64,000 nucleotides of DNA from an uncultured candidate division Zixibacteria bacterium (GCA_903908285.1 CAIVRH010000048.1:248001-312000); one strand, 5' to 3'; counted from the stretch's first letter, positions 42,995 to 52,596 are shown. Notes: generated by a model from the letters alone, not told the origin. Made by a program: numbers and translations.

Positions 42995-43657
42995 ATGTAT
43001 ATCATTATCGTAGGCGGCGGTGATTTGGGTCTTTCTTTGGCGAAATTTCTCCTAGAGGAAAAACATGAGCTGGTCGTAGTGGAAAAAGACCCGGCCCGTT
43101 TTGCCAGACTTTCGGAGGAATTGGGGGAAGCGGTGATATTTGGTGACGGGGCAGAGCTGGGAACTCTGCTGGATATGGGGGCTAACCGCGCCGACGTTTT
43201 GGTGGCAGTTACCGGCACGGATCAGGATAATCTGGTTATCTGTCAGCTGGCCAAGTTGATCTATCTGATTCCCCGCACCATTGCCAAGATCAATGATCCG
43301 AAGAATGAGGAGCTTTTTTCCTCCCTGGGGGTGGATGCCACAGTTTCCGGCACCAAGCTTATCGCCTCTTTGATTGAGGAAAAGATCGATGCGGGAATGA
43401 CCATCCCGATTTTAGCATTCAAAGAGGGGGGGGTGGAAATCTTCAAAAGCGAGCTTTCCCAGGATTCGTCACTGGTTAACCGAAAAATATCCAAATTGAA
43501 ACTCCCGGATGAGTGCAATATTATAGCAGTCCTGAGGGGGAATCAGGTGATAATACCCAGGGGTGATACTGTTTTCCGGGAGGGTGACGAAATTTTCGTT
43601 TTGATAAGAAAGGAAAAAAAGGAAGCTTTCAAACGACTGTTTTTAGAAGCCGTGTAA
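42995..43657 (+). CDS. TrkA/KtrA-type potassium transport regulator (RCK-N plus RCK-C)
   Basis: The 220-residue protein has an N-terminal Rossmann RCK-N domain (IIIVGGGDLGLSLAKFLLEE, VVVEKDPARFARL, GDGAELGTLLDMGANRADV) and a C-terminal RCK-C domain (about 140-220, KSELSQDSSLVNRKISKLKL, NQVIIPRGDTVFREGDEIFV). RCK-C domains of KtrA and other proteins are known c-di-AMP receptors, so this subunit may read the same signal as the riboswitch; that is inference. No TrkH/KtrB channel gene is in the window, so the APC permease is its likely partner. AATGAGGTAA precedes the start. Confidence 0.9.
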   Translation: MYIIIVGGGDLGLSLAKFLLEEKHELVVVEKDPARFARLSEELGEAVIFGDGAELGTLLDMGANRADVLVAVTGTDQDNLVICQLAKLIYLIPRTIAKINDPKNEELFSSLGVDATVSGTKLIASLIEEKIDAGMTIPILAFKEGGVEIFKSELSQDSSLVNRKISKLKLPDECNIIAVLRGNQVIIPRGDTVFREGDEIFVLIRKEKKEAFKRLFLEAV

Positions 43658-43756
43658 AACAATAGTTTGAAGGTTAATCCGCCCCCTGGATGGTTACCTA
43701 TCTTTCTGTAAGCAGTTCTGCGGATATGCTTGAACCTGCAGGATTTAAAACCAGTT

Positions 43757-45097
43757 TCACCCCTGGAATACAATCTTTCCATTGTGCAAAACTAAATGAG
43801 CAGTTTTCATATTCTGAATATCTTCAAGGGGATTTCTATTTAAGATCAAAATGCTTGCCTTTTTGTTCGGCGAAATAGACCCAAACTGATCAGCGATTCC
43901 CAACCATTGAGCTGGATATATGGTTGCGCCTTTAATAATCTCCGGCTCAGAAAGACCGTTCTCTTTCAATAGTTTCATTTCATTAAAAGTAAATCTGGGA
44001 TTCCAGCCGTCTTGTCCTACAAGAATCTTTATGTCTTGTTTCATAACCTCTTTTGCAATAAGACAACTTATTTCATACATAATTTCGAAGCGTTTTTTAA
44101 ACTTATCCAGTTCGTCTTCGCGGTATACTTCAGGGTGCTCCGCATAATGCTTAAAAACGTGCAACGTTGGACAGAAATAAACACTACGGTTGGCCATCTT
44201 ATCTATAAGCTGTTTCAGTTTTGTCATTGAAATGGACTCTCTGCCTATTGAAAACATTTTATCAATGAAAGCTTCTTTAGTTACTGGATCAGCCTCTAAC
44301 AGACTATCATGCTCTGATTTCAAATCATCCTGTAAAATAACATACCAGGGAGATTTTCCATGCTCAAAACATCTGATGCCCAAATCAATGCCCCTATCCA
44401 TTGGAACTGAATGAAAAAAAGTCGGACCCGGGTCATGTGTAACCGGAAGGTTGCGTTCTTTAGCTTCATCCAGCAAATACTTGAAAACATCAATATCAAA
44501 CTTCCCAAACGTTTTAACCAGACTCGCCCCTTCATTTGATATTTGCTCAATGATGTTTTTTGCATCTTGTTTGGAATTGACCGCAACTGTAAATCCGGGC
44601 CAGCGCTTATTATTTCCTTCGCCTGTTAACGGACTTTTCTCCAGCATGGGTCCGGCATAGAACAAATCAGGTCCCACATACTCTCCCTGCGATACTTCAT
44701 CTTTCAAAGTCTTAAGAGTCTTGACCGGACCACCGCAATCCCGTATCTGGGTGATGCCCTCCCTCGCGAACTCTTTCAGCACTTCTTTTTCTAATTCCAA
44801 TTCTTGACCGTTATTCTCAATACCGCATTCTTTTAGTATTTCTCTCTTTACTTCGTCCGGCTGATTAATCAATATTGTTAAGTGAGCGTGACATTCAAAA
44901 AGTCCGGGAAGAGCAAATTTCTGCGAGCAATCAATCTCCATCGGGCTTTCTTCTCCCACATGACTATCTTTGCCCACCTCCTTGATAAGGTCATCTTCAA
45001 TCAGGATATCTTGGTTGCTTCTGAAGATACCCTTATCTACATCAAAGATATTAACATTCTTCAATAAGATTTGCTTTTTGCTATCCCTTACCGCCAT
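43757..45097 (-). CDS. Amidohydrolase, tandem paralogue 1
   Basis: This is a metal-dependent amidohydrolase of the imidazolonepropionase-like group (about 446 residues from the chosen start). The strand-loop metal motif FECHAHL (His-x-His) is followed by VKTFGKFD (Lys), LPVTHDPG (His), RCFEHGKSPW (His) and the late LVGQDGWNP (Asp). A beta-sandwich tag precedes and follows the barrel (ILLKNVNIFDVDKG, SILILNRNPLEDIQN). ATGGAGGG just upstream fixes the start. It is the last and most downstream of three closely similar genes, presumably tandem duplicates. The substrate is unknown. Confidence 0.9.
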   Translation of the reverse strand: MAVRDSKKQILLKNVNIFDVDKGIFRSNQDILIEDDLIKEVGKDSHVGEESPMEIDCSQKFALPGLFECHAHLTILINQPDEVKREILKECGIENNGQELELEKEVLKEFAREGITQIRDCGGPVKTLKTLKDEVSQGEYVGPDLFYAGPMLEKSPLTGEGNNKRWPGFTVAVNSKQDAKNIIEQISNEGASLVKTFGKFDIDVFKYLLDEAKERNLPVTHDPGPTFFHSVPMDRGIDLGIRCFEHGKSPWYVILQDDLKSEHDSLLEADPVTKEAFIDKMFSIGRESISMTKLKQLIDKMANRSVYFCPTLHVFKHYAEHPEVYREDELDKFKKRFEIMYEISCLIAKEVMKQDIKILVGQDGWNPRFTFNEMKLLKENGLSEPEIIKGATIYPAQWLGIADQFGSISPNKKASILILNRNPLEDIQNMKTAHLVLHNGKIVFQG

Positions 45098-45187
45098 TTT
45101 TCCCTCCATTCTCATAATGCATTCGCATCAGCATTAAAGTAAAGCAGTCATAAGGACATACTTGACCTACAAAACTTATTTCAAACT

Positions 45188-46471
45188 CTATTCTTGAAAC
45201 ACAATCTTTCCATTTTGCAAAACCAAATGGGCAGTTTTCATATTCTGAATACCTTCAAGGGGATTCTTATTTAAGATCAAGATGCTTGCTTTTTTGTTCG
45301 GTGAAATAGACCCTAACTGATCCGCGATTCCCAGCCATTGAGCTGGATATATGGTTGCGCCCTTAATAATCTCCAACTCAGAGAGACCGTTCTCTTTCAA
45401 TAATTCCATTTCATTAAAAGTGAATTCAGGCATAACTCCATCCTGCCCAACGAGGATCTTTACATTTTGTTTTATCATCTCTCTTGTAAATAAAATGTTG
45501 ATCTCATCTAGGATTTTAATCTTATTCAGCTCACCCTTATTGGGTTCTTTAGATTTTTGTTCCTGCATCTGCATACACTTAACCACATGCAATGTTGGAC
45601 AGAAATGAACATCATGGTCAAGCATCTTATCTATCAACTGTCGTAATTTTGTTAGCGAAATGGATTCAATCCCCAATGAAAGAATTTTTTCGGTAAAGGT
45701 CTGCTTATCTTTTGGATCAGCTTTTATGCTAATCAAATTGTCATGCTCAGCTTTCAAATCGTCCTTTAGTACAACAGGCCAGGGAGCTTTTCCATGCTCG
45801 AAACATCTGATACCGAGATCAATACCCAAATCCATCGGAATCGAGTGAAATAGTTTATCTCCCGGATCAATAGTAACCGGAAGGTTGTGTTCCTTGGCTT
45901 CAATCAGCAAATACTTAATAACATCCTCATCAAACTTCCCAAAAATTTTAACCAGACTAGATCCCTCATTTGATATTTCTTGAATGATGTTTTTTGCATC
46001 CTGCTTGGAATTGATTGCAACAGTAATCCCTGGCAGAATTTTATTTTGCTCTTCCCAAGTCAATGGACCCTTTTCAAGCATTGGGCCAGCATAAAATATA
46101 ACCGGACCTATAAACTCTCTATTTGAGATGCTATCCTTCATGGACTTGAGTGTCTTAACCGGACCACCAACATCGCGTACTTGTATAATTCCTTTGACAA
46201 CGAATTCTTTAAGTATTTGCTTCTTTATTTCATCCGGCTGTAACGTCAACGCAGCTAAATGTGCATGACATTCAAAAAGACCAGGAATAGCAAACTTCTG
46301 CGAGCAATCAATCTCCATCGGGCTTTCTTCTCCCACATGACTATCTTTGCCCATCTCCTTGATAAGGTTATCTTCAATCAGGATATCTTGGTTGTTTCTG
46401 AAGATACCCTTATCTACATCAAGGATATTAACATTCTTCAATAGGATTTGCTTTTTACTATCCGTTTCCAT
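45188..46471 (-). CDS. Amidohydrolase, tandem paralogue 2, missing a conserved His
   Basis: It is clearly homologous to its neighbours along its full length (about 427 residues), including FECHAHL, EHGKAPW and LVGQDGVMP. At the position where the other two read THDPG it reads TIDPG, so a probable metal or catalytic histidine is replaced by isoleucine. It also has a shorter loop before the first helix (TLQPDEIKKQILKEF against the longer loop of paralogue 1). The start at 46471 follows ATGGAGGAAAA. The substitution suggests altered or lost activity unless the base is miscalled. Confidence 0.88.
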   Translation of the reverse strand: METDSKKQILLKNVNILDVDKGIFRNNQDILIEDNLIKEMGKDSHVGEESPMEIDCSQKFAIPGLFECHAHLAALTLQPDEIKKQILKEFVVKGIIQVRDVGGPVKTLKSMKDSISNREFIGPVIFYAGPMLEKGPLTWEEQNKILPGITVAINSKQDAKNIIQEISNEGSSLVKIFGKFDEDVIKYLLIEAKEHNLPVTIDPGDKLFHSIPMDLGIDLGIRCFEHGKAPWPVVLKDDLKAEHDNLISIKADPKDKQTFTEKILSLGIESISLTKLRQLIDKMLDHDVHFCPTLHVVKCMQMQEQKSKEPNKGELNKIKILDEINILFTREMIKQNVKILVGQDGVMPEFTFNEMELLKENGLSELEIIKGATIYPAQWLGIADQLGSISPNKKASILILNKNPLEGIQNMKTAHLVLQNGKIVFQE

Positions 46472-46563
46472 TTTTTTTCCTCCATTCTCGTGCTGCATTC
46501 GCTTAAACATAAAAGTCAAAGCGTCCTAAGGACACGCTTGACCTACAAAACTTATTTCAAACT

Positions 46564-47847
46564 CTATTCTTGAAACACAATTTTTCCATTTTGCAAAACC
46601 AAATGGGCAGTTTTTATATTCTGAATACCTTCAAGGGGATTCTTATTTAAGATCAAGATGCTTGCCTTTTTGTTCGGCGAAATAGACCCTAACTGATCAG
46701 CGATTCCCAACCATTGAGCTGGATATATGGTTGCCCCTTTGATAATTTCCGATTCCGAAAGTCCTATCTCTTTCAATAATTCCATTTCATTAACAGTCCA
46801 TTCTGGATTATTTCCATCCTGCCCCACCAGAATCTTTACCCTTTGTTTTATTATCTCTTTTGTAAGAAAATGACTTACTGTATACAAAACTTCAAAAATC
46901 TTTTTAAACTTATCCGGTTCATCTTTGTTATATTCTTCCGGGTGGTTCTCCAAATACTTAAAGGGATACAAGGTTGGACAAAAATAGACATCCTGGTCCA
47001 GCATCTTATCTATCAATTGCCGCAGTTTTGTTGACGAAATAGATTCAACACCTAACGAAAACACTTTTCTCCTGAAAGCTTCTTTGGTTTCTGGATCAGC
47101 TTCCATAAGGCTATCATGCTCCGATTTTAAATCATCCACCAGGACAACAGGCCAGGGAGATTTCCCATGCTCAAAACATCTGATGCCTAAATCAATGCCC
47201 CTATCCATTGGAACTGAATGAAAAAAAGCCGGACCCGGATCATGTGTAACCGGAAGGTTGTGTTCCGTGGCTTCAGCCAGCAAATACTTGAAAACATCTA
47301 TATCAAACTTCCCGAACGTTTTAACCAGACTCGCCCCCTCCTTTGATATTTCTTGAATGATGTTTTTGGCATCTTGATTGGAATTGACCGCAACAGTATC
47401 TCTCGGTAGAATTTTATTACATTCTTCCCAAGTCAATGGACTTTTCTCCAGCATCGGGCCAGAATAGAATATATCAGGACCTAAGAATTCTCCGTTTGAA
47501 ATATCATCTTTCAGACGTTTTAGGGTTTGGACGGGACCGGCCACATCTCGTACCTGGGTGATTCCTCTAACCACGAATTCTTTCAATGTCTTCTTTTTAA
47601 CTTCATCCTCCACTGTTGTTAACCAAGCGAAATGACCGTGGCATTCAAAAAGTCCGGGAAGAGCATATTTTTGCGAGCAATCCATCTGTATCAGACTCTC
47701 ATCTACTGCATGGCTAACTTTGCCCACCTCCTTGATAAGATCATCTTCAATCAGGATATCTTGGTTGTTTCTGAAGATGCCCTTCTCCACATCAAAGAGA
47801 TTAACATTCCTCAATAAGATTCGCCTTTTGCTATCCTTTTCCGCCAT
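46564..47847 (-). CDS. Amidohydrolase, tandem paralogue 3
   Basis: This is the third copy (about 427 residues). It keeps all expected metal motifs: FECHGHF, VKTFGKFD, VTHDPGPAFF, EHGKSPW and VGQDGNNPEW, in the same order as paralogue 1. It is the first of the three in transcription order; spacers between the copies also match (ACCTACAAAACTTATTTCAAA ahead of paralogues 1 and 2 stops). ATGGAGGAAAA lies just upstream of the start. Gene 1 may therefore be a recent duplicate of this one with gene 2 diverging in between. Confidence 0.9.
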   Translation of the reverse strand: MAEKDSKRRILLRNVNLFDVEKGIFRNNQDILIEDDLIKEVGKVSHAVDESLIQMDCSQKYALPGLFECHGHFAWLTTVEDEVKKKTLKEFVVRGITQVRDVAGPVQTLKRLKDDISNGEFLGPDIFYSGPMLEKSPLTWEECNKILPRDTVAVNSNQDAKNIIQEISKEGASLVKTFGKFDIDVFKYLLAEATEHNLPVTHDPGPAFFHSVPMDRGIDLGIRCFEHGKSPWPVVLVDDLKSEHDSLMEADPETKEAFRRKVFSLGVESISSTKLRQLIDKMLDQDVYFCPTLYPFKYLENHPEEYNKDEPDKFKKIFEVLYTVSHFLTKEIIKQRVKILVGQDGNNPEWTVNEMELLKEIGLSESEIIKGATIYPAQWLGIADQLGSISPNKKASILILNKNPLEGIQNIKTAHLVLQNGKIVFQE

Positions 47848-47931
47848 TTTTTCCTCCATTCTCATGATGCATTCGCATTAAAGTCAAGCAGGCCTTAAGA
47901 CAGGCTTAACCCACCAGACTAACTTACTCCA

Positions 47932-48395
47932 CTATTTACCGAGGAACATCCGGTGCGCAACAACTACAAATCCGTGCTTCTTCCAAAAAGAATAGCCTAT
48001 CTGATTTTTTGCAAGCACCATCAACTCAATTCTGCCAATCTGACGTGACTTGAACCATTCGAGTATCTTACCAAGTATCTGTTCCCCAATGCCTCTTCTC
48101 CGGTACTCACTCTTCACCGCTAGGTCGTATATATACCCGTAATCGACCTCTTTGAACAAAGGATGACGTTTGCATATCTGGGAAAGAGAGTAAGCTATAA
48201 CCTGACCGTCTTCCCTGGCAACTAATACTAAAGCGTTATCCGATTTCATCAAACTCCTCAGCCACTCTTCAAATTTTGAAGACCCCTCCTCGGTTCTGGC
48301 AAAGTACGGATCTTTGTGGAATGAAAATCCATGAACTCCTTCCACACTTCCACCATTCCGGGGACTTCTGAATCGGTTACCAAAATCATCTCCAT
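47932..48395 (-). CDS. GNAT acetyltransferase, frameshifted near the N-terminus
   Basis: The intact C-terminal frame covers about 130 residues, with GYIYDLAVKSEYRRRGIGEQ (acetyl-CoA loop Arg-Arg-x-Gly-Ile-Gly), a late IELMVLAKNQIGYSFWKKHG and FVVV. Its in-frame start at 48420 gives an N-terminus unlike GNAT proteins. In another frame an ATG at 48395, after AAAAGGG, begins MEMILVTDSEVPGMVEVWKE and continues FMDFHS, the expected first strand and helix. The two frames meet at 48312-48322 (one base missing on the minus strand). The gene is therefore frameshifted, or the read has an error. Confidence 0.72.
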
Positions 48396-48498
48396 ATAAG
48401 TATCCCTTTTCAGTGATCATATAAATTTTGGATCAGCCGTCTACTGGAGTGTTTATCAAGTTATTTAAACATACCAATCTCCGCAGCTACATCACCGA

Positions 48499-49416
48499 TC
48501 ACTTCCTAAGGAGAACGCTGAGGTTACGCGGGAAAACCTCATAAATATAATTCAGCTCGAACTGCTCCAGTTTCTTTGCCAGTACCATCGGAAGTTGATC
48601 CCATGGAGTCCTGTCTAAAAGAATAGATGTCTCTTCTTCGGAGAATTCCGTCCCTGGTTCGATCCAATGCAAAAAATCGCGATTTTGAGGACAAACCATC
48701 TGGCAATGCATGCACCCGACCAAACTGTCATGCCAGGAAGGGTTGACCCAGGCGGGGAAAGGCACCTCCACCGGTTTTTCGTTATGGAAGGTTAAACACC
48801 TTTCTGCATGAAGAAGAAACCGCTCGGTGGTAATAGCCGATGTAGGACAGCTTTGCAAACAAATATTACAATCCTGGCAGCTCTCCAATATCTGTGCTTC
48901 CTGCCAGTGATCGGTGGGACAGGGTAAGTCGGAACAAAAAGCCATCAGACGGTGAAAGCTGCCCATTCCCGGAACGTAACAGATATTGTTTCTTCCGTAG
49001 CTTCCTAATCCGCTGCACACAGCCAATAGTTTGAGCGGTAATAACGATCTGACCACCCGGTAACCGGACGGAGCAAGTAATCCGGTTAGAATCGTTTCCA
49101 TCTCTTTATTGGGATGACTAAAGTACGTCGGGGGTATGATAAGCGGGTAGGTTTCTCCATTCCATCGGAATACTACCTGAATCTGCGGTTGGGGAACCGC
49201 CACCACTATCAGAGATTCGGAATTGGGCAGAGCAGCCGGAGGTCGAAATTCGAATGGGGGGAAATCCTTACGGACCTCCTCGTCCAACTCCCCCTGTCTG
49301 TGCTTGCTTTCGATTTCCTCCTGTAAAGCTGCCAGGTAATGGACCGAGACGATTTGCCCCTTATACCCTCGCTTCTCCAGATCGGTCAATATCTCCGTCC
49401 AAATGTTACTATCCAT
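48499..49416 (-). CDS. 4Fe-4S protein resembling QueG (epoxyqueuosine reductase)
   Basis: The roughly 305-residue cytosolic protein has a central region LPCPTDHWQEAQI, then CQDCNICLQSCPTSAITT and later CMHCQMVCPQNRDF, two CxxCxxC..CP clusters that would hold two 4Fe-4S centres. The N-terminal half carries a cobalamin-domain-like pattern (SVHYLAAL ... LGSYGRNNICYVPGMGSF). Members of this group reduce epoxyqueuosine or activate corrinoid proteins; this copy diverges from typical QueG and the corrinoid role is equally possible. The start at 49416 follows GAGGGTGAGG. Confidence 0.78.
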   Translation of the reverse strand: MDSNIWTEILTDLEKRGYKGQIVSVHYLAALQEEIESKHRQGELDEEVRKDFPPFEFRPPAALPNSESLIVVAVPQPQIQVVFRWNGETYPLIIPPTYFSHPNKEMETILTGLLAPSGYRVVRSLLPLKLLAVCSGLGSYGRNNICYVPGMGSFHRLMAFCSDLPCPTDHWQEAQILESCQDCNICLQSCPTSAITTERFLLHAERCLTFHNEKPVEVPFPAWVNPSWHDSLVGCMHCQMVCPQNRDFLHWIEPGTEFSEEETSILLDRTPWDQLPMVLAKKLEQFELNYIYEVFPRNLSVLLRK

Positions 49417-49575
49417 TATCCTCACCCTCTTTTCATCACCTTTCTCATTCGAATGTCAAGCATCCCCAGGAACCCTAAAATAGGATTCTCGTCTTTCCCC
49501 ATAGATTCTGGAGGGATGTATCGGATAAGCAAAAGATAATGGAAAAGCGCCGATCAGGATCAACCGGGTGAATCC

Positions 49576-50103
49576 TCACTTCATGCTCTTCTTCACCTTC
49601 TTTAATTCTTTGGTCAGAGACGCGTAAATTTCATCCCGGTTCTCTTTGGTCACCTCGTAGATTTTTATGTCAGTACGGCTTTTCAACTTTTGAGCAAAAG
49701 GATGGCTGGCTAAGGTGATGGTGCCCAACACCGGATTGTCCGCATTTAAAGCTTTTTCCACCGCGTCCTGAAACTGGGGAGAAAGAAGCTCCATCTTTCC
49801 GATCTCATCGATCACGATGATCTTCTTTTCCATCAGACATCCCTGGATTTCCTTCACCCCGATTCGGTTCAAGGTATAGACCCCCACTCCGTAATCACCG
49901 ACTTTATACCTGCTTTTGAAACTGCGGTGAGCTAATACTCCCTTTATCCCGGATAAGGTAACGATGGCAAATCCCTGCCGTTTATTCTCCTCTCTAATCT
50001 CCTCGGTGTAAAATCCTCCTGCATCGAACTTGAGTTTGCTAATCAGCTTCCTGATTATCGTGGTCTTGCCCACTCCCGGATGACCTGTTAAAAGATAATT
50101 CAT
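49576..50103 (-). CDS. THEP1-type nucleoside-triphosphatase
   Basis: The 175-residue P-loop NTPase of the DUF265/THEP1 family has Walker A TGHPGVGKTTI at the N-terminus, a Walker B-like IIVIDEIGKMEL and conserved KFDAGGFYTEEI and GTITLASHPF. Relatives hydrolyse nucleoside triphosphates with broad specificity; the cell role is unclear. The ATG at 50103 follows GTGGGGTG and is better than a TTG 15 bases upstream. No operon link is evident. Confidence 0.9.
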   Translation of the reverse strand: MNYLLTGHPGVGKTTIIRKLISKLKFDAGGFYTEEIREENKRQGFAIVTLSGIKGVLAHRSFKSRYKVGDYGVGVYTLNRIGVKEIQGCLMEKKIIVIDEIGKMELLSPQFQDAVEKALNADNPVLGTITLASHPFAQKLKSRTDIKIYEVTKENRDEIYASLTKELKKVKKSMK

Positions 50104-50310
50104 TTTTACACCCCACAAGGGAAATTAACTAACTTTATGCTGCCATAAGATCATATTGCGGTTGGCACTTGTCAAATAGAACTTTCACCTGATTGAAGCG
50201 TTTTTCGACTTAAATTCGATTGCAATTAAACCCCGATTCACTTTGAAAAAAGCGGTAACAACATGGTCATTTCTACTACTCTTTTCTCAGGATTTGTGGA
50301 AAAAGTTATT

Positions 50311-51618
50311 TCAACTCGAATCAACATTTTGTCTGATCCGAGTCCTTTCCATCTTCCTTAAAAGTCTTTCCTTTCGGTACTGCCAGGAGAGTCGCTCCGC
50401 TGAGACCGAGGATCGACGCTGACTGATTGAATCGTCTTCGTAAAACCGCCCGGAGTTTAAATGAGTTAAAACGTTCTCCACCAAGGATAACGCCTGCTGA
50501 AAATCTTTTCTTCTATGTTCGTAGTATTTGGCTAACTCTTCATACACCATAGGGTAAAAAGGGAAATCCTCCTCCATCAGTTGATGCCATACCTCCTTAG
50601 CTTTGTCCCAAAGTCCCGTCCGTTTATAAAGTAAAGCTAAGTTTAAATATATGGTGAAACGCCAATCGGAAGGCAGCTTTTCTGCCAGAGCCTGCTGGTA
50701 ACATCTTTCGCTCTGCTGATAATTTCCGAAATGATAATGGATCCTCCCCAGACTATATAGGTCTATGGGATCATTGATTCCGGCGGGAGTAAAATCCTCC
50801 AACACCTGATCGATCAAAAAAGAGAGTATCAGCAGTGAAAGGATATCGTGTACGTTGTGGTGAAACACGGGAATCAGCGGTTCCGTTTCTCCGGTTCTGA
50901 GGTAATCAAAATATATCTGCGGAATCATGAAACTGGGAACATCCCTATCCCGTTTTATGCTCAAAATTTGCTGTTCTAAGTTACCTAAACTGCAATCGCC
51001 GATTCGTCTTTTCCACAAACGACGGGAAGGGAACAATAGATCGAAATGCATCCACCGGGAAGAATCAAAATCCAGTCGGTTGATCAAGAACCTGCTTTCC
51101 AAAAGAGGAAGATCATAGCATTTCCCATTGAAACTCACCAGGAATTTAAACTCATTCAATCTCTTCGTAATCCCAGACAAGACTGCTCTCTCCTGGTGAA
51201 AATCCTGCATGAAATACTGCTCCACCCGGAACTCATCGTCAAAGAAAAAACCCAAACCCACCAAAAACGCATAAGTTCCGGCTCCTCCCGCCAGGCCGGT
51301 GGTCTCGCAGTCTATAAATATCGTTTCTTGGAGATTGAAGGGAAGCGGATCAGTCTTTCCTATAATAGATTTTTTGCTGGTGCAGATTAAAGACAGGGAT
51401 TTTCCATGGAAGTTGATCGGAAAAGACAGCTGGATATGCGGATGGAGCTGCCTTGGATCAAAATCCTTCCTGACCAGAACAAATTCACCATACTGATTTT
51501 TCATTAACTTGCCGTCCAACTCCTCCACCATCCTTGGTTTCACCTTCGGAGGAGCTACATCTTTTCCCCGCATTAAATTGAACTGGGCTAGATTTTTTAA
51601 CTTTTCTTCTAATTCCAT
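50311..51618 (-). CDS. RNase H-like (YprB/DnaQ-type) nuclease domain with TPR tail
   Basis: The 435-residue protein has an RNase H-like exonuclease domain at about 95-275: FIDCETTGLAGGAGTYAFLV (DxE motif), FKFLVSFNGKCYDLPLLESR (motif II) and VHDILSLLIL (motif III His/Asp). It is typical of the YprB/pfam13482 group found in bacteria. About 150 residues of TPR-type helices follow (DLYSLGRIHYHFGNYQQSER, IYLNLALLYKRTGLWDKAKE, YEELAKYYEHRRKDFQQALS), so it may act on RNA or DNA as part of a larger assembly. Unusually it is a fusion of nuclease and TPR; I have no firm function. Confidence 0.87.
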   Translation of the reverse strand: MELEEKLKNLAQFNLMRGKDVAPPKVKPRMVEELDGKLMKNQYGEFVLVRKDFDPRQLHPHIQLSFPINFHGKSLSLICTSKKSIIGKTDPLPFNLQETIFIDCETTGLAGGAGTYAFLVGLGFFFDDEFRVEQYFMQDFHQERAVLSGITKRLNEFKFLVSFNGKCYDLPLLESRFLINRLDFDSSRWMHFDLLFPSRRLWKRRIGDCSLGNLEQQILSIKRDRDVPSFMIPQIYFDYLRTGETEPLIPVFHHNVHDILSLLILSFLIDQVLEDFTPAGINDPIDLYSLGRIHYHFGNYQQSERCYQQALAEKLPSDWRFTIYLNLALLYKRTGLWDKAKEVWHQLMEEDFPFYPMVYEELAKYYEHRRKDFQQALSLVENVLTHLNSGRFYEDDSISQRRSSVSAERLSWQYRKERLLRKMERTRIRQNVDSS

Positions 51619-51645
51619 AATTCCCGCTATTGACCTATCTCCGAT

Positions 51646-52518
51646 TTATCTTATCACCGTCTTTCTTTTCATCTCGATCTCTCTTTTTAGACTTTCCGCT
51701 ACATGATACGCTTCTTGGATTCCCTTTCCCAGATGCTCAATTTTATGAGCATCTGAACCGAAAACTGCTACTCTTACCCCCATCTCCAGCGCTACATTAA
51801 GTATCTCCACACTGGGGCAAAATTCCGTATGACCTTTGCGGAGAACACCCGTGTTTATCTCCATTCCTATATCATTTATTACCATAAGTTCCAGAACTGG
51901 TTCTACTAAACCGCGATGCAAAGTCAGTATGTCTTCACCGTAGAAACCCAAACCGTATTTCTTATAAATATCCAGGTGAGCCATGGCATCAAAGAGTTTG
52001 CTCTCCACCGCCTGTTTTAAAACTTCGTAATATGCCTCGACCGTCTCCTCCATGCTCTTTTTCTTGAAATATCTTTCTGCTTCATTGGATGCGGAGATGG
52101 CGATATGATCCAGACAATGCACCGCCCCCAGAATGTAATCTAAGTCCAAGGAAGCCAAGTCAAATCTGAGTTGCTCTTCAATATGCGGAGCGTAATCCAC
52201 CTCCAGCCCCACTTTCACCGAAAGACCCCGGAGGTTGAATTCTTCACTGGCTCTTCTCACATCCGCAATATATCTTTTTACATTCTCTTCACTCAACGGG
52301 ACGATCTCGCCTTCAATTTTAATGTATGGATCTTCATCTTTTCTGAAGGGATCTGAGTCATAGTGAGTGGTGAAACAGATCTCCTTTAAATCCAATTCCA
52401 AAGCTTTCTGGCAGTACTGGTTAACCGTCCCGGAAGCATCCAGAGAGTAATCTGGATGAACATGCCAGTCGGCTTTATGCAATTGGTATGGGAAAATTAT
52501 CCGTCTTTTTTCGTTCAA
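51646..52518 (-). CDS. PHP-domain phosphoesterase (HisJ-like)
   Basis: The 290-residue protein of the PHP metallo-phosphoesterase family carries ADWHVHPDYSLDA (HxH), CFTTHYDSDP, VGLEVDYAPH, ILGAVHCLDH, MAHLDIYKKYG, MEINTG and VFGSDAHKIEHLG, all the metal-ligand motifs in order. It resembles histidinol-phosphatase HisJ and PHP phosphatases that act on nucleotides. No histidine-biosynthesis gene is adjacent, so the substrate is open. Confidence 0.88.
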   Translation of the reverse strand: MNEKRRIIFPYQLHKADWHVHPDYSLDASGTVNQYCQKALELDLKEICFTTHYDSDPFRKDEDPYIKIEGEIVPLSEENVKRYIADVRRASEEFNLRGLSVKVGLEVDYAPHIEEQLRFDLASLDLDYILGAVHCLDHIAISASNEAERYFKKKSMEETVEAYYEVLKQAVESKLFDAMAHLDIYKKYGLGFYGEDILTLHRGLVEPVLELMVINDIGMEINTGVLRKGHTEFCPSVEILNVALEMGVRVAVFGSDAHKIEHLGKGIQEAYHVAESLKREIEMKRKTVIR

Positions 52519-52596
52519 GATGCATCCCTCGGAAAAATCTGTTGTACTCTTGAAAATAAAACTTTAGGCTTATCTGTATTTGGTAAAGCTAAATCT

